Part shown: in pieces, positions 1 through 12,182 of the stretch
Layout of the letters: every line of letters begins with the position of its first letter
How positions within the stretch are numbered: the stretch's first letter is position 1
NCBI RefSeq assembly: GCF_907165205.1
Contig: NC_058194.1
Location: 7,086,730-7,150,729 of the forward strand
Source of the DNA: Coccinella septempunctata
Lineage: Eukaryota; Arthropoda; Insecta; Coleoptera; Coccinellidae
DNA length: 64,000 bases
Reading direction: 5' to 3'
Made by a program: the position numbers and the translations under genes
Notes under the pieces: model-generated
Told to the model about the DNA's origin: nothing
Databases searched by the model: none
The model's input: the letters and a program-made list of their open reading frames with translations, nothing else

Positions 1-1300
1 CGAATTGAGATGCATATGTTGAATTTCAGTACGATAGTTCTGATAGGAATGAAGATTTCAGTAGTCGATTCGGCAAAATATTATTTCAATTCCTAAGGAA
101 CTATTGGATCAATTCGAACCAAATCTTGAAACTGCACATAGTTTTCGAATTGAGATGCACATGTTGAATTTCAGTTCGATAGTTCAGATAGGATTTGAGA
201 TTTCAGTGGTCAATTCGGCAAAGTGTGATATCAATACCTCGAAAACTGTTGGATCATTTCGAACCAAATCTTGAAACTGCACATAGTTTTCGGATTGAGA
301 TGCACATGTTGAATTTCAGTTCCATAGTTCTGAAAGGAATAAAGATTTCAGTGGTCGATTCGACAAAATATCATTTCAATTCCCAAGGAACTGTTGGATC
401 AATTCGACCCAAATCTCGAAACTGTACACAGTTTTCGAATTGAGATGCACATGTTGAATTTCAGTTCGATAGTTCAGATAGGATTTGAGATTTCAGTGGT
501 CAATTCGGCAAAGTGTGATATCAATTCCTTGAAAACTGTTGGATCAATTCGAACCAAATCTTGAAACTGCATATAGTTTTCGAAATGAAATGCATATGTT
601 GAATTCCAGTACGATAGTTCTGATAGGAATTGAGATTTCAGTGGTCTATTCGGCAAAGTGTGATATCAATTCCTCAAAAACTGTTGAACCAATTCGACCC
701 AAATCTTGAAACTGCACATAGTTTTCGAATTTAGATGCAAATGTTGAATTTCAGATCGATAGTTCTGATAGGAATGAAGATTTCAGTAGTCGATTCGGCT
801 AAATATTATTTCAATTCCTAAGGAACCTTTGGATCAATTCGAACCAAATCTTGAAACTGCACATAGTTTTCGAATTGAGATGCACATGTTGAATTTCAGT
901 TCGATAGTTCAGATAGGAATTGAGATTTCAGTGGTCAATTCGGCAAAGTTTGATATCAATTCCTCGAAAACTGTTGGATCATTTCGAACCAAATCTTGAA
1001 ACTGCACATAGTTTTCGGATTGAGATGCACATATTGAATTTCAGTTCGATAGTTCTAATAGGAAAAAAGATTTCAGTGGTCGATTCGACAAAATATCATT
1101 TCAATTCCCAAGGAACTGTTGGATCAATTCGACCCAAATCTCGAAACTGTACACAGTTTTCGAATTGAGATGCACATGTTGAATTTCAGTTCGATAGTTC
1201 AGATAGGATTTGAGATTTCAGTGGTCAATTCGGCAAAGTGTGATATCAATTCCTTGAAAACTGTTGGATCAATTCGAACCAAATCTTGAAACTGCATAAA
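1..1300 (+). repeat. 145-bp satellite, forward block 1
   Basis: Head-to-tail 145-bp monomers in forward orientation (TTTTCGAATTGAGATGCACA and variants). Two monomer classes are mixed: one with GTGTGATATCAATTCCTC, one with AAATATCATTTCAATTCC. Sequence variants recur every 725 bp (five monomers), so the block is a higher-order repeat. Short open frames recur in it only because 145 is not a multiple of 3; they are not genes. It runs off the left edge of the window. Confidence 0.95.
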
Positions 1301-1590
1301 TAGTCCGAGAGCTGCCAGCAAAAACAACTACCTCATAAGTTACCAAAGGTTTGGTTTGGCACTTTGGTTCAACTTTATTACCAAAACTTGAAACCGCCCG
1401 TCTGCCGGGCGTGAGTGGTCGCCTTATGGGATAAAAAAAATTGAAAAGATGAGAAAAAAATCGATTGCAACTTCCTAATAGTTACCAAGATGAATGTTGT
1501 GTCAAAATTGTCTAGGATCTTAACTGAATTGAAATCGTAAGCGTCTGCCAACAGGGGTGGTCGCTATTCCGAAACAGACGCTGTCAAATA

Positions 1591-2035
1591 CAGGGTGGTT
1601 CAGATCATAACCAAGAAATTTTAACCACGTATTCTACATCAAAAATAAGCTCTAGTTTGTCATATAAACATATGTCGAGAAATGTTTCCTCTCCGAGATA
1701 CGGGGTGTTAAAATTATAGAAAAAAAAAGTTTTTTATTAATAACTTTCACACTGCCTGAAATATTTTTATGAAATTTGAGACATAGGTTTTGAGCGTCAA
1801 GGAGCACTTTCTGCATAATATCATTTCTTTTCTTTTCTACCAGTGGCCTCCGTACTGCAGCGAGACTGAATATTTTCAGATAAAAAAATGATACGCCACT
1901 GGTTTTTCCGACAATGAAAATTACTTTTCAAATCCTTATTTAATTTGGAACAAATTCGGTTTCTTGACTTTTTGCTGAGCGAGGCACCGTTTCCGGTTAA
2001 AAAAATAAAACACATTCTCATGCATGAAGAAATCG
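1591..2035 (+). repeat. Left terminal inverted repeat of mariner-like element 1
   Basis: Inverse complement of 3053-3499, with scattered substitutions and small homopolymer indels. It contains no coding sequence; short open frames inside it are mirrored in the other arm and are not genes. Confidence 0.85.
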
Positions 2036-2244
2036 CAAAAATTTGATATAGCAATAGAAAGGTTACTACGGTTTTGTAGCAATTTTCTAAGATTAGATAA
2101 ATTCAACACACACCCAACTACTATTTTTAGGGTAGATTAATCTGATTAAAAAACTTAAATGACAGTTTTGGTTTCCAATTACTCGTTTCAATACAAGCAT
2201 AACCATAAAAGACTGTAATTTCTTTATTGTGGAAAGCAAAGTGT

Positions 2245-3047
2245 GCAATGGAGGATACTTCATGAATTTGATGGGAATCCAACAACAAGCAGTCGAATAG
2301 CAGCTCGCACACTTCGATTTTCTATGTCAAAAATTCTTGCAACCCGTTCAAGGTTTACGAGAAGGTGATGAACAGCGAAGGTTATTTTTTTGCCAATGGA
2401 TTCTTTGTTCAATTGAGCAGAATAGAGACTTTTTAAATACCATATAATGGACTGATGAATCGTGTTTCAGCCGTCGGGGCATGGTAAACTTTCATAACCA
2501 GCATGTATGGGCCCACGAAAATCCACATCCCATTCGATCAAGAAATTTCCAAATAGAATTTAGTGTTAATGTTTGGCTTGGAGTTTATTATAATCAACTA
2601 TTTGGACCCTATTTCTTACCAGAACGAGTTAGTGGTGAAAATTTTTTACAATTTCTAATGGCAGAGCTTGCAAATATGTGGGAAAATATTCCAGTAGAAT
2701 CAAGGTTAGCGGCTTGGTTTCAACTTGACGGTTGTCCAGCCCACTTTCATAGAAATGTGAGGAACTGGTTGGATAATAATTTTCCAGAAAGATGGATCGG
2801 ACGTAATGGGCCAGTCAGTTGGCCTCCACGGAGCCCCGATATTACCCCTTTGGACTACTTCGTATGGGGGTTTTTGAAAGAAATCGTATATATGACTTCT
2901 GTGAACTCAAGGGAAAAACTTATTGGCCGTATTTAAAATGCTTGCGACGAATTAAGAAATCGAAATTAAGCTGCTGCTGTCGGATCTATTAGACGTCGAT
3001 GTGAATTATGTGTTCAGCAAAATGGGTCATACTTCGAACATCTTTAA
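2245..3047 (+). pseudogene. Mariner-like (DD36D) transposase pseudogene, copy 1
   Basis: A cut-and-paste transposase remnant of the Tc1/mariner superfamily. The helix-turn-helix part is visible first (about 2245-2360, with EFDGNPTTSSRIAARTL). The frame then shifts near 2360 and continues with FFCQW and FLNTI, hits a TAA at 2445-2447, and resumes with WTDES. The catalytic triad is seen: first Asp codon 2454-2456, second in QLDGCPAH at 2727-2729, third in PPRSPDITPLDYF at 2838-2840. The longest intact frame is 2481-2936. Two further TAA codons follow, then the conserved tail GSYFEHL ends at 3045-3047. The second and third Asp are separated by 36 residues, not the 34 of classical mariner. With one frameshift and several stops it cannot make a full transposase. 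Confidence 0.85.
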
Positions 3048-3052
3048 GTTTG

Positions 3053-3499
3053 GCGATTTCTTCATGCATGAGAGTGTGTTTTATTTTTTTAACCGGAAAC
3101 GGTGCCTCGCTCAGAGAAAAGTCAGGAAACCGAATCTGCTCCAAATTAAATAAGGATTTGAAAAGTAATTTTCATTGTCGGAAAAACCAGTGGCGTATCA
3201 TTTTTTCATCTGAAAATATTCAGTCTCGCTGCAGTACGGAGGCCACTGGTAGAATAGACAAAAAATGATATTATGCAAAAAGTGCTCCTTGACGCTCAAA
3301 AGCTATGTCTCAAATTTCATAAAAATATTTCAAGCAGTGTGAAAGTTATTAATGAAAAACATTTTTTTTTCTATAATTTTAACACCCCGTATCTCGAAGA
3401 GGAAACATTTCTCGACATATGTTCATATGACAAACTAGGGCTTATTTTTGATGTAGAATACGTGGTTAGAATTTCTTGGTTATGATCTGAACCACCCTG
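3053..3499 (-). repeat. Right terminal inverted repeat of mariner-like element 1
   Basis: Inverse complement of 1591-2035. It lies directly after the transposase stop codon and ends with the inverse of CAGGGTGGTTCAG against a TA target duplicate. Confidence 0.85.
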
Positions 3500-3789
3500 T
3501 ATTCGACAGCGTCTGTTTCGAAATAGCGACCACCCCTGTTGGCAGACGCTTACGATTTCAATTCAGTTAAGATCCTAGACCATTTTGACACAACATTCAT
3601 CTTGGTTACTATCAGGAAGTTGCAATCGATTTTTTCTCATCTTTTCAATTTTTTTTTATCCTATCAGGCGACCACTCACGCCCGGCAGACAGGCGGTTTC
3701 AAGTTTTGGTAATAAAGTTGAACCAAAGTGCCAAACCAAATCTTTGGTAACTTATGAGGTAGTTGTTTTTGCTGCCAGCTCTCGGACTA

Positions 3790-4055
3790 AAAGTTTTCGA
3801 AATGAAATGCATATGTTGAATTTCAGTACGATAGTTCTGATAGGAATTGAGATTTCAGTTGTCTATTCGGCAAAGTGTGATATCAATTCCTCAAAAGCTG
3901 TTGAACCAATTCGACCCAAATCTTGAAACTGCACATAGTTTTCGGATTGAGATGCAAATGTTGAATTTCAGTTCGATAGTTCAGATAGGAATTGAGATTT
4001 CAGTGGTCAATTCGGCAAAGTGTGATATCAATTCCTCGAAAACTGTTGGATCAAT
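3790..4055 (+). repeat. 145-bp satellite, forward block 2
   Basis: Fewer than two forward monomers continue the array after the foldback element. They end at an abrupt inversion junction, GGATCAAT/CTCAATCCG, where the satellite switches to reverse orientation. The identical junction occurs at about 14802 in the duplicate. Confidence 0.9.
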
Positions 4056-7000
4056 CTCAATCCGAAAACTATGTGCAGTTTCAAGATTTGGTTCGAATTG
4101 ATCCGATAGTTCCTTAGGAATTGAAATGATATTTTGTCGAATCGACTTCTGAAATCTCCATTCCTATTAGAACTATCGATATGAAATTCAACATGTGCAT
4201 CTCATTTCGAAAACTATGTGCAGTTTAAAGATTAGGTTCGAATTGATCCAACAGGTTTTGAGGAATTCATATCACACTTTGCCGAATAGACCACTGAAAT
4301 CTCAATTCCTATCTGAACTATCGAACTGAAATTCAACATGTGCATCTCAATCCGAAAACTATGTGCAGTTTCAAGATTTGGTTCGAATTGAATCAACAGT
4401 TTTCGAGGAATTGATATCACACTTTGCCGAATTGACCACTGAAATCTCAATTCCTATCTGAACTATCGAACTGAAATTCAACATGTGCATCTCAATCCGA
4501 AAACTACGTGCAGTTTCAAGATTTGGTTCGAATTGATCCAATAGTTCCTTAGGAATTGATATCACACTTTGCCGAATTGACCACTGAAATCTCAATTCCT
4601 ATCTGAACTATCGAACTGAAATTCAATATGTGCATCTCAATTCGAAAACTATGTGCAGTTTCAAAATTTGGTTCGAATCGATCCAATAGTTCCTTAGGAA
4701 TTGAAATAATATTTTGTCGAATCGACTACTGAAATCTTCATTCCTTTCAGAACTATCGAACTGAAATTCAACATGTGCATCTCAATCCGAAAACTATGTG
4801 CAGTTTCAAGATTTGGTTCGAATTGATCCAATAGTTCCTTAGGAATTGATATCACACTTTGCCGAATAGACCACTGAAATCTCAATTCCTATCAGCACTA
4901 TCGAACTGAAATTCAACATGTGCATTTCAATCCGGAAACTATGTGCTGTTTCAAAATTTGGTTCGAATTGATTCAACAGTTTTTGAGGAATTGATATCAC
5001 AATTTGCCGAATAGACCACTGAAATCTCAATTCTTATCTGAACTATCAAACTGAAATTCAACATGTGCATCTCAATCCGAAAACTATGTGCAGTTTCAAG
5101 ATTTGGTTCGAATTGAACCAACAGTCTTCGAGGAATTGATATCACACTTTGCCGAATAGACCACTGAAATCTCAATTCCTCTCTGCACTATCGAACTGAA
5201 ATTCAACATGTGCATCTCAATTCGAAAACTATGTGCAGTTTCAAGATTTGGTTCGAATCGCTCCAATAGTTCCTTAGGAATTGAAATGATATTTTGCCGA
5301 ATCGACTATTGAAATCTTCATTCCTATCAGAACTATCGATTTGAAATTCAACATGTGCATCTCAATTCGGAAACTATGTGCAGTTTCAAGATTTGGGTCG
5401 AATTGGTTCAACAGTTCTTGAGGAATTGATATCACACTTTGCCGAATAGACCACTGAAATCTCAATTCCTATCCGCACTATCGAACTGAAATTCAACATG
5501 TGCATCTCAATTCTAAAACTATAAGCAGTTTCAAGATTTGGTTCGAATTGATCCAACAGTTTTCGAGGAACTGATATCACACTTTGCCGAATTGACCACT
5601 GAATTCTCAATTCCTATCTTAAATATAGAACTGAAATTCAACATGTGCATCTCAATTCGAAAACTATGTGCAGTTTCAAGATTTGGGTCGAATTGGTTCA
5701 ACAGTTTCTGAGGAATTGATATCACACTTTGCCGAATAGACCACTGAAATCTCAATTCCTATCAGAACTATCGAACTGAAATTCAACATATGCATCTCAT
5801 TTCGAAAACTATGTGCAGTTTCAAGATTTGGTTCGAATTGATCCAACAGTTTTCAAGGAATTGATATCACACTTTGCCGAATTGACCACTAAAATCTCAA
5901 TTCCTATCTAAACTATCGAACTGAAATTCAACATGTGCATCTCAATTCGAAAACTGTGTACAGTTTCGAGATTTGGGTCGAATTGATCCAACAGTTCCTT
6001 GGGAATTGAAATAATATTTTGTCGAATCGACCACTGAAATCTCAAGTCCTATCAGAACTATCGAACTGAAATTCAACATGTGCATCTCAATTCGAAAATT
6101 ATGTGCTGTTTCAAAATTTGGTTCGAATTGATTCAACAGTTTCTGAGGAATTGATATCACAATTTGCCGAATAGACCACTGAAATCTCAATTCTTATCTG
6201 AACTATCAAACTGAAATTCAACATGTGCATCTCAATCCGAAAACTATGTGCAGTTTCAAGATTTGGTTCGAATTGATCCAACAGTTTTCGAGGAATTGAT
6301 AACACACTTTGGCGAATTGACCACTGAAATCTCAAATCCTATCTGAACTATCGAACTGAAATTCAACATGTGCATCTCATTTCGAAAACTATGTGCAGTT
6401 TCAAGATTTGGTTCGAATGGATCCAATAGTTCCTTAGGAATTGAAATGGTATTTTATCGAATCGTCCATTGAAATCTCAATTCCTATCAGAACTATCGAA
6501 CTGCAATTCAACATGCGCATCTTAATTCGGAAACTATGGGCTGTTTCAAGATTTGGTTCGAATTGATCCAACAGTTTTCGAGGAATTGATATCACACTTT
6601 GCCGAATTGACCACTAAAATCTCAATTCCTATCTAAACTATCGAACTGAAATTCAACATGTGCATCTCAATTCGAAAACTGTGTACAGTTTCGAGATTTG
6701 GGTCGAATTGATCCAACAGTTCCTTGGGAATTGAAATAATATTTTGTCAAATCGACCACTGAAATCTCAAGTCCTATCAGAACTATCGAACTGAAATTCA
6801 ACATGTGCATCTCATTTCGAAAATTATGTGCTGTTTCAAAATGTGGTTCGAATTGATGCAACAGTTTTCGAGGAATTGATATCACACTTTGCCGAATTGA
6901 CCACTGAAATCTCAAATCCTATCTGAACTTTCGAACTGAAATTCAACATGTGCATCCCAATCCGAAAACTATGTGCAGTTTCAAGATTTGGTTCGAATTG

Positions 7001-7211
7001 ATCCAACAGTTTTCGAGGAATTGATATCACACTTTGCCGAATTGACCACTGAAATCTCAAATCCTATCTGAACTTTCGAACTGAAATTCAACATTTGCAT
7101 CTCAATTCGAAAACTGTGTACAGTTTCGAGATTTGGGTCGAATTGATCCAATCTTTGGGAATTGAAATGATATTTTGCCAAATTGACCACTGAAATCTCA
7201 ATTCCTATCTG
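4056..7211 (-). repeat. 145-bp satellite, reverse block 3
   Basis: About 22 reverse-oriented monomers mixing the two monomer classes. The block ends at the inversion junction CCTATCTG/CAAAGTG, which recurs at 9506 and, inverse-complemented, at 51183. Just before the junction is a diagnostic monomer with a small deletion (CCAATCTTTGGGAATT). Confidence 0.95.
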
Positions 7212-7631
7212 CAAAGTGTGATATCAATTTCTCAAAAACTGTTGGATCAATTCGAACCAAATCTTGAAACAGCACATAATTTTCGAATTGAGATGCACAT
7301 GTTGAATTTCAGTTCGATAGTTCTGATAGGACTTGAGATTTCAGTAGTCGATTCGACAAAATATCATTTCAATTCCTAAGGAACTATTGGATCAATTCGA
7401 ACCAAATCTTGAAACTGCACATAGTTTTCGGATTGAGATGCACATGTTGAATTTCAGTTCGATAGTTCAGATAGGAATTGAGATTTCAGTGGTCGATTCG
7501 GCAAAGTTTGATATCAATTCCTCGAAAACTGTTGGATCATTTCGAACCAAATCTTGAAACTGCACATAGTTTTCGGATTGAGATGCACATGTTGAATTTC
7601 AGTTCGATAGTTCTGATAGGAATTGAGATTT
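7212..7631 (+). repeat. 145-bp satellite, forward block 4
   Basis: About three forward monomers between two inversion junctions. The right junction (GAGATTTCGAACTGAAATTC) joins forward to reverse sequence within the monomer. Confidence 0.9.
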
Positions 7632-9506
7632 CGAACTGAAATTCAACATGTGCATCTCAATTCGAAAATTATGTGCTGTTTCAAGATTTGGTTCGAATTG
7701 ATCCAACAGTTTTTGAGGAATTGATATCACAATTTGCCGAATAGACCACTGAAATCTCAATTCTTATCTGAACTATCGAACTGAAATTCATCATGTGCAT
7801 CTCAATCCGAAAACTATGTGCAGTATCAAGATTTGGGTCGAATTGGTTCGACAGTTTTTGAGGAATTGATATCACACTTTGCCGAATAGACCACTGAAAT
7901 CTCAATTCCTATCAGAAATATCGAACTGAAATTCAACATATGCATCTCATTTCGAAAACTATGTGCAGTTTCAAGATTTGGTTTGAATTGATCCAACAGT
8001 TTTCAAAGAATTGATATCACACTTTGCCGAATTGACCACTAAAATCTCAATTCCTATCTAAAATATCGAACTGAAATTCATCATGTGCATCTCAATTCGA
8101 AAACTGTGTACAGTTTCGAGATTTGGGTCGAATTGATCCAACAGTTCCTTGGGAATCGAAATGATATTTTGTCGAATCGACCACTGAAATCTCAATTCTT
8201 ATCTGAACTATCAAACTGAAATTCAACATGTGCATCTCAATCCGAAAAATATGTGCAGTTTCAAGATTTGGTTCGAATTGATCAAACAGTTTTCGAGGAA
8301 TTGATATCACACTTTGGCGAATTGACCACTGAAATCTCAAATCCTATCTGAACTATCGAACTGAAATTCAACATGTGCATCTCATTTCGAAAACTATGTG
8401 CAGTTTCAAGATTTGGTTCGAATGGATCCAATAGTTCCTTAGGAATTGAAATGATATTTTATCGAATCGACCACTGAAATCTCAATTCCTATCAGAACTA
8501 TCGAACTGAAATTCAACATGCGCATCTTAATTCGGAAACTATGGGCTGTTTCAAGATTTGGTTCGAATTGATCCAACAGTTTTCAAGGAACTGATATCAC
8601 ACTTTTCCGAATAGACCACTGAAATCTCAATTCCTATCTGCACTATCGATCTGAAATTCAACATGTGCATCTCATTTCGAAAACTATGTGCAGTATCAAG
8701 ATTTGGGTCGAATTGGTTCGACAGTTTCTGAGGAATGGATATCACACTTTGCCGAATTGACCACTAAAATCTCAATTCCTATCTGAACTATCGAACTGAA
8801 ATTCAACATGTGCATCTCAATTCGAAAACTGTGTACAGTTTCGAGATTTGGGTCGAATTGATCCAACAGTTGCTTGGGAATTGAAATGATATTTTGTCGA
8901 ATCGACCACTGAAATTTCAATTCCTATCAGAACTATCGAACTGAAATTCGACATGTGCATCTCAATTCGAGAACTATGTGCAGTTTCAAGATTTGGTTCG
9001 AATTGATGCAACAGTTTTCGAGGAATTGATATCACACTTTGCCGAATTGACCACTGAAATCTCAAATCCTATCTGAACTTTCGAACTGAAATTCAACATG
9101 TGCATCCCAATCCGAGAACTATGTGCAGTTTCAAGATTTGGTTCGAATTGATCCAACAGTTTTCGAGGAATTGATATCACAATTTGCCGAATAGACCACT
9201 GAAATCTCAATTCTTATCTGAACTATCAAACTGAAATTCAACATGTGCATCTCAATCCGAAAACTATGTGCAGTTTCAAAATTTGGTTCGAATTGGTCCA
9301 ACAGTTTTCGAGGAATTGATATCACACTTTGCCGAATTGACCACTGAAATCTCAAATCCTATCTGAACTTTCGAACTGAAATTCAACATTTGCATATCAA
9401 TTCGAAAACTGTGTACAGTTTCGAGATTTGGGTCGAATTGATCCAATCTTTGGGAATTGAAATGATATTTTGCCGAATTGACCACTGAAATCTCAATTCC
9501 TATCTG
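7632..9506 (-). repeat. 145-bp satellite, reverse block 5
   Basis: About 13 reverse monomers. Its right end repeats the CCTATCTG/CAAAGTG junction and the same deletion-bearing monomer seen at the end of block 3, so the two ends descend from one ancestral rearranged segment. Confidence 0.95.
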
Positions 9507-11892
9507 CAAAGTGTGATATCAATTCCTCAAAAACTGTTGGATCAATTCGAACCAAATCTTGAAACAGCACATAATTTTCGAATTGAGATGCACATGTTGA
9601 ATTTCAGTTCGATAGTTCTGATAGGACTTGAGATTTCAGTGGTCTATTCGGCAAAGTGTGATATCAATTCCTAAGGAACTATTGGATCAATTCGAACCAA
9701 ATCTTGAAACTGCACATAGTTTTCGGATTGAGATGCACATGTTGAATTTCAGTTCGATAGTTCAGATAAGAATTGAGATTTCAGTGGTCAATTCGGCAAA
9801 GTCTGATATCAATTCCTTGAAAACTGTTTGATCAATTCGAACCAAATCTTGAAACTGCACATAGTTTTCGAATTGAGATGTACATGTTGAATTACAGTTC
9901 GATATTTCTGATAGGAATTGAGATTTCAGTGGTCTATTCGGCAAAGTGTGATATCCATTCCTCAGAAACTGTCGAACCAATTCGACCCAAATCTTGATAC
10001 TGCACATAGTTTTCGAATTGAGATGCACATGTTGAATTTCAGATCGAAAGTTCTGATAGGAATGAAGATTTCAGTAGTCGATTCGGCAAAATATCATTTC
10101 AATTCCTAAGGAACTATTGGATCGATTCGAACCAAATCTTGAAACTGCACATAGTTTTCGAATTGAGATGCACATGTTGAATTTCAGTTCGATATTTCAG
10201 ATAGGAATTGAGATTTCAGTGGTCAATTCGGCAAAGTGTGATATCAATTCCTCGAAAACTGTCGGATCAATTCGAACCAAATCTTGAAACTGCACATAGT
10301 TTTTGAATTTAGATGCACATGTTGAATTTCAGTTCGATAGTTCAGATAGGATTTGAGATTTCAGTGGTCAATTCGACAAAATATCATTTCAATTCCCAAG
10401 GAACTGTCACATCAATTCGACCCAAATCTCGAAACTGTACACAGTTTTCGAATTGAGATGCAGATGTTGAATTTCAGTTCGATAGTTCAGATAGGATTTG
10501 AGATTTCAGTGGTCAATTCGACAAAATATCATTTCAATTCCCAAGGAACTGTCACATCAATTCGACCCAAATCTCGAAACTGTACACAGTTTTCGAATTG
10601 AGATGCATATGTTGAATTTCAGTACGATAGTTCTGATAGGAATGAAGATTTCAGTAGTCGATTCGGCAAAATATCATTTCAATTCCTAAGGAACTATTGG
10701 ATCAATTCGAACCAAATCTTGAAACTGCACATAGGTTTCGATTTGAGATGCACATGTTGAATTTCAGTTCGATAGTTCAGATAGGATTTGAGATTTCAGT
10801 GGTCAATTCGGCAAAGTGTGATATCAATACCTCGAAAACTGTTGGATCATTTCGAACCAAATCTTGAAACTGCACATAGTTTTCGGATTGAGATGCACAT
10901 GTTGAATTTCAGTTCCATAGTTCTGAAAGGAATAAAGATTTCAGTGGTCGATTCGACAAAAATCATTTCAATTCCCAAGGAACTGTTGGATCAATTCGAC
11001 CCAAATCTCGAAACTGTACACAGTTTTCGAATTGAGATGCACATGTTGAATTTCAGTTCGATAGTTCAGATAGGATTTGAGATTTCAGTGGTCAATTCGG
11101 CAAAGTGTGATATCAATTCCTTGAAAACTGTTGGATCAATTCGAACCAAATCTTGAAACTGCATATAGTTTTCGAAATGAAATGCATATGTTGAATTCCA
11201 GTACGATAGTTCTGATAGGAATTGAGATTTCAGTGGTCTATTCGGCAAAGTGTGATATCAATTCCTCAAAAACTGTTGAACCAATTCGACCCAAATCTTG
11301 AAACTGCACATAGTTTTCGAATTTAGATGCATATGTTGAATTTCAGATCGATAGTTCTGATAGGAATGAAGATTTCAGTAGTCGATTCGGCTAAATATTA
11401 TTTCAATTCCTAAGGAACTTTTGGATCAATTCGAACCAAATCTTGAAACTGCACATAGTTTTCGAATTGAGATGCACATGTTGAATTTCAGTTCGATAGT
11501 TCAGATAGGAATTGAGATTTCAGTGGTCAATTCGGCAAAGTTTGATATCAATTCCTCGAAAACTGTTGGATCATTTCGAACCAAATCTTGAAACTGCACA
11601 TAGTTTTCGGATTGAGATGCACATATTGAATTTCAGTTCGATAGTTCTAATAGGAAAAAAGATTTCAGTGGTCGATTCGACAAAATATCATTTCAATTCC
11701 CAAGGAACTGTTGGATCAATTCGACCCAAATCTCGAAACTGTACACAGTTTTCGAATTGAGATGCACATGTTGAATTTCAGTTCGATAGTTCAGATAGGA
11801 TTTGAGATTTCAGTGGTCAATTCGGCAAAGTGTGATATCAATTCCTTGAAAACTGTTGGATCAATTCGAACCAAATCTTGAAACTGCATAAA
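9507..11892 (+). repeat. 145-bp satellite, forward block 6
   Basis: About 16 forward monomers. From about 10594 on it is the duplicate of window positions 1-1300, including the 725-bp variant spacing. A one-base-level deletion at about 10960 fuses two short satellite frames into a spurious 122-codon open frame. Confidence 0.95.
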
Positions 11893-12182
11893 TAGTCCGA
11901 GAGCTGCCAGCAAAAACAACTACCTCATAAGTTACCAAAGGTTTGGTTTGGCACTTTGGTTCAACTTTATTACCAAAACTTGAAACCGCCCGTCTGCCGG
12001 GCGTGAGTGGTCGCCTTATGGGATAAAAAAAATTGAAAAGATGAGAAAAAAATCGATTGCAACTTCCTAATAGTTACCAAGATGAATGTTGTGTCAAAAT
12101 TGTCTAGGATCTAAACTGAATTGAAATCGTAAGCGTCTGCCAACAGGGGTGGTCGCTATTCCGAAACAGACGCTGTCAAATA

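Larger units (their letters stand above)
1591..3499 (+). mobile_element. Mariner-like DNA transposon with long terminal inverted repeats, copy 1
   Basis: The element begins CAGGGTGGTTCAG and ends with its inverse complement, flanked by TA on both sides (1589-1590 and 3500-3501), the Tc1/mariner hallmark. The terminal inverted repeats are unusually long, about 446 bp (1591-2035 and 3053-3499), and still nearly identical. The central 1 kb holds a damaged transposase. Length is 1,909 bp. Confidence 0.85.
1301..3789. mobile_element. Palindromic foldback (MITE-like) element, copy 1, split by a mariner-like insertion
   Basis: The outer arms 1301-1588 and 3502-3789 are each 288 bp and are inverted copies of each other, starting TAGTCCGAGAGCTG. 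Together they would make a roughly 578-bp palindrome with no coding capacity. Its centre, GACGCTGTCAAA/TA/TTCGACAGC, is interrupted by the mariner-like element, which is flanked by a duplicated TA. The original foldback element therefore had almost no loop. No clear target-site duplication is visible around its outer ends. The family is not recognised. Confidence 0.8.
1..4945. repeat. Segmental duplication, copy 1 (partner about 10594-15691)
   Basis: Satellite, foldback element, mariner-like insertion and the following inversion junction all recur about 10.6 kb downstream with very few differences. The offset is 10,593 bp before the mariner element, 10,601 bp after its transposase, and 10,746 bp beyond about 4.2 kb, because the second copy carries one extra 145-bp monomer. 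Similarity is lost near 4,945. The left limit lies outside the window. Confidence 0.9.

Noticed and set aside
1821..2312. Short minus-strand frames inside the mariner-like terminal repeats
   Set aside because: The same sequence recurs inverted in the other arm; 2127-2312 is antisense to the helix-turn-helix part of the transposase.
4056..7211. Regularly spaced repeats as a possible CRISPR array
   Set aside because: The 145-bp units are repeats throughout with no unique spacers, and the setting is a eukaryotic satellite.
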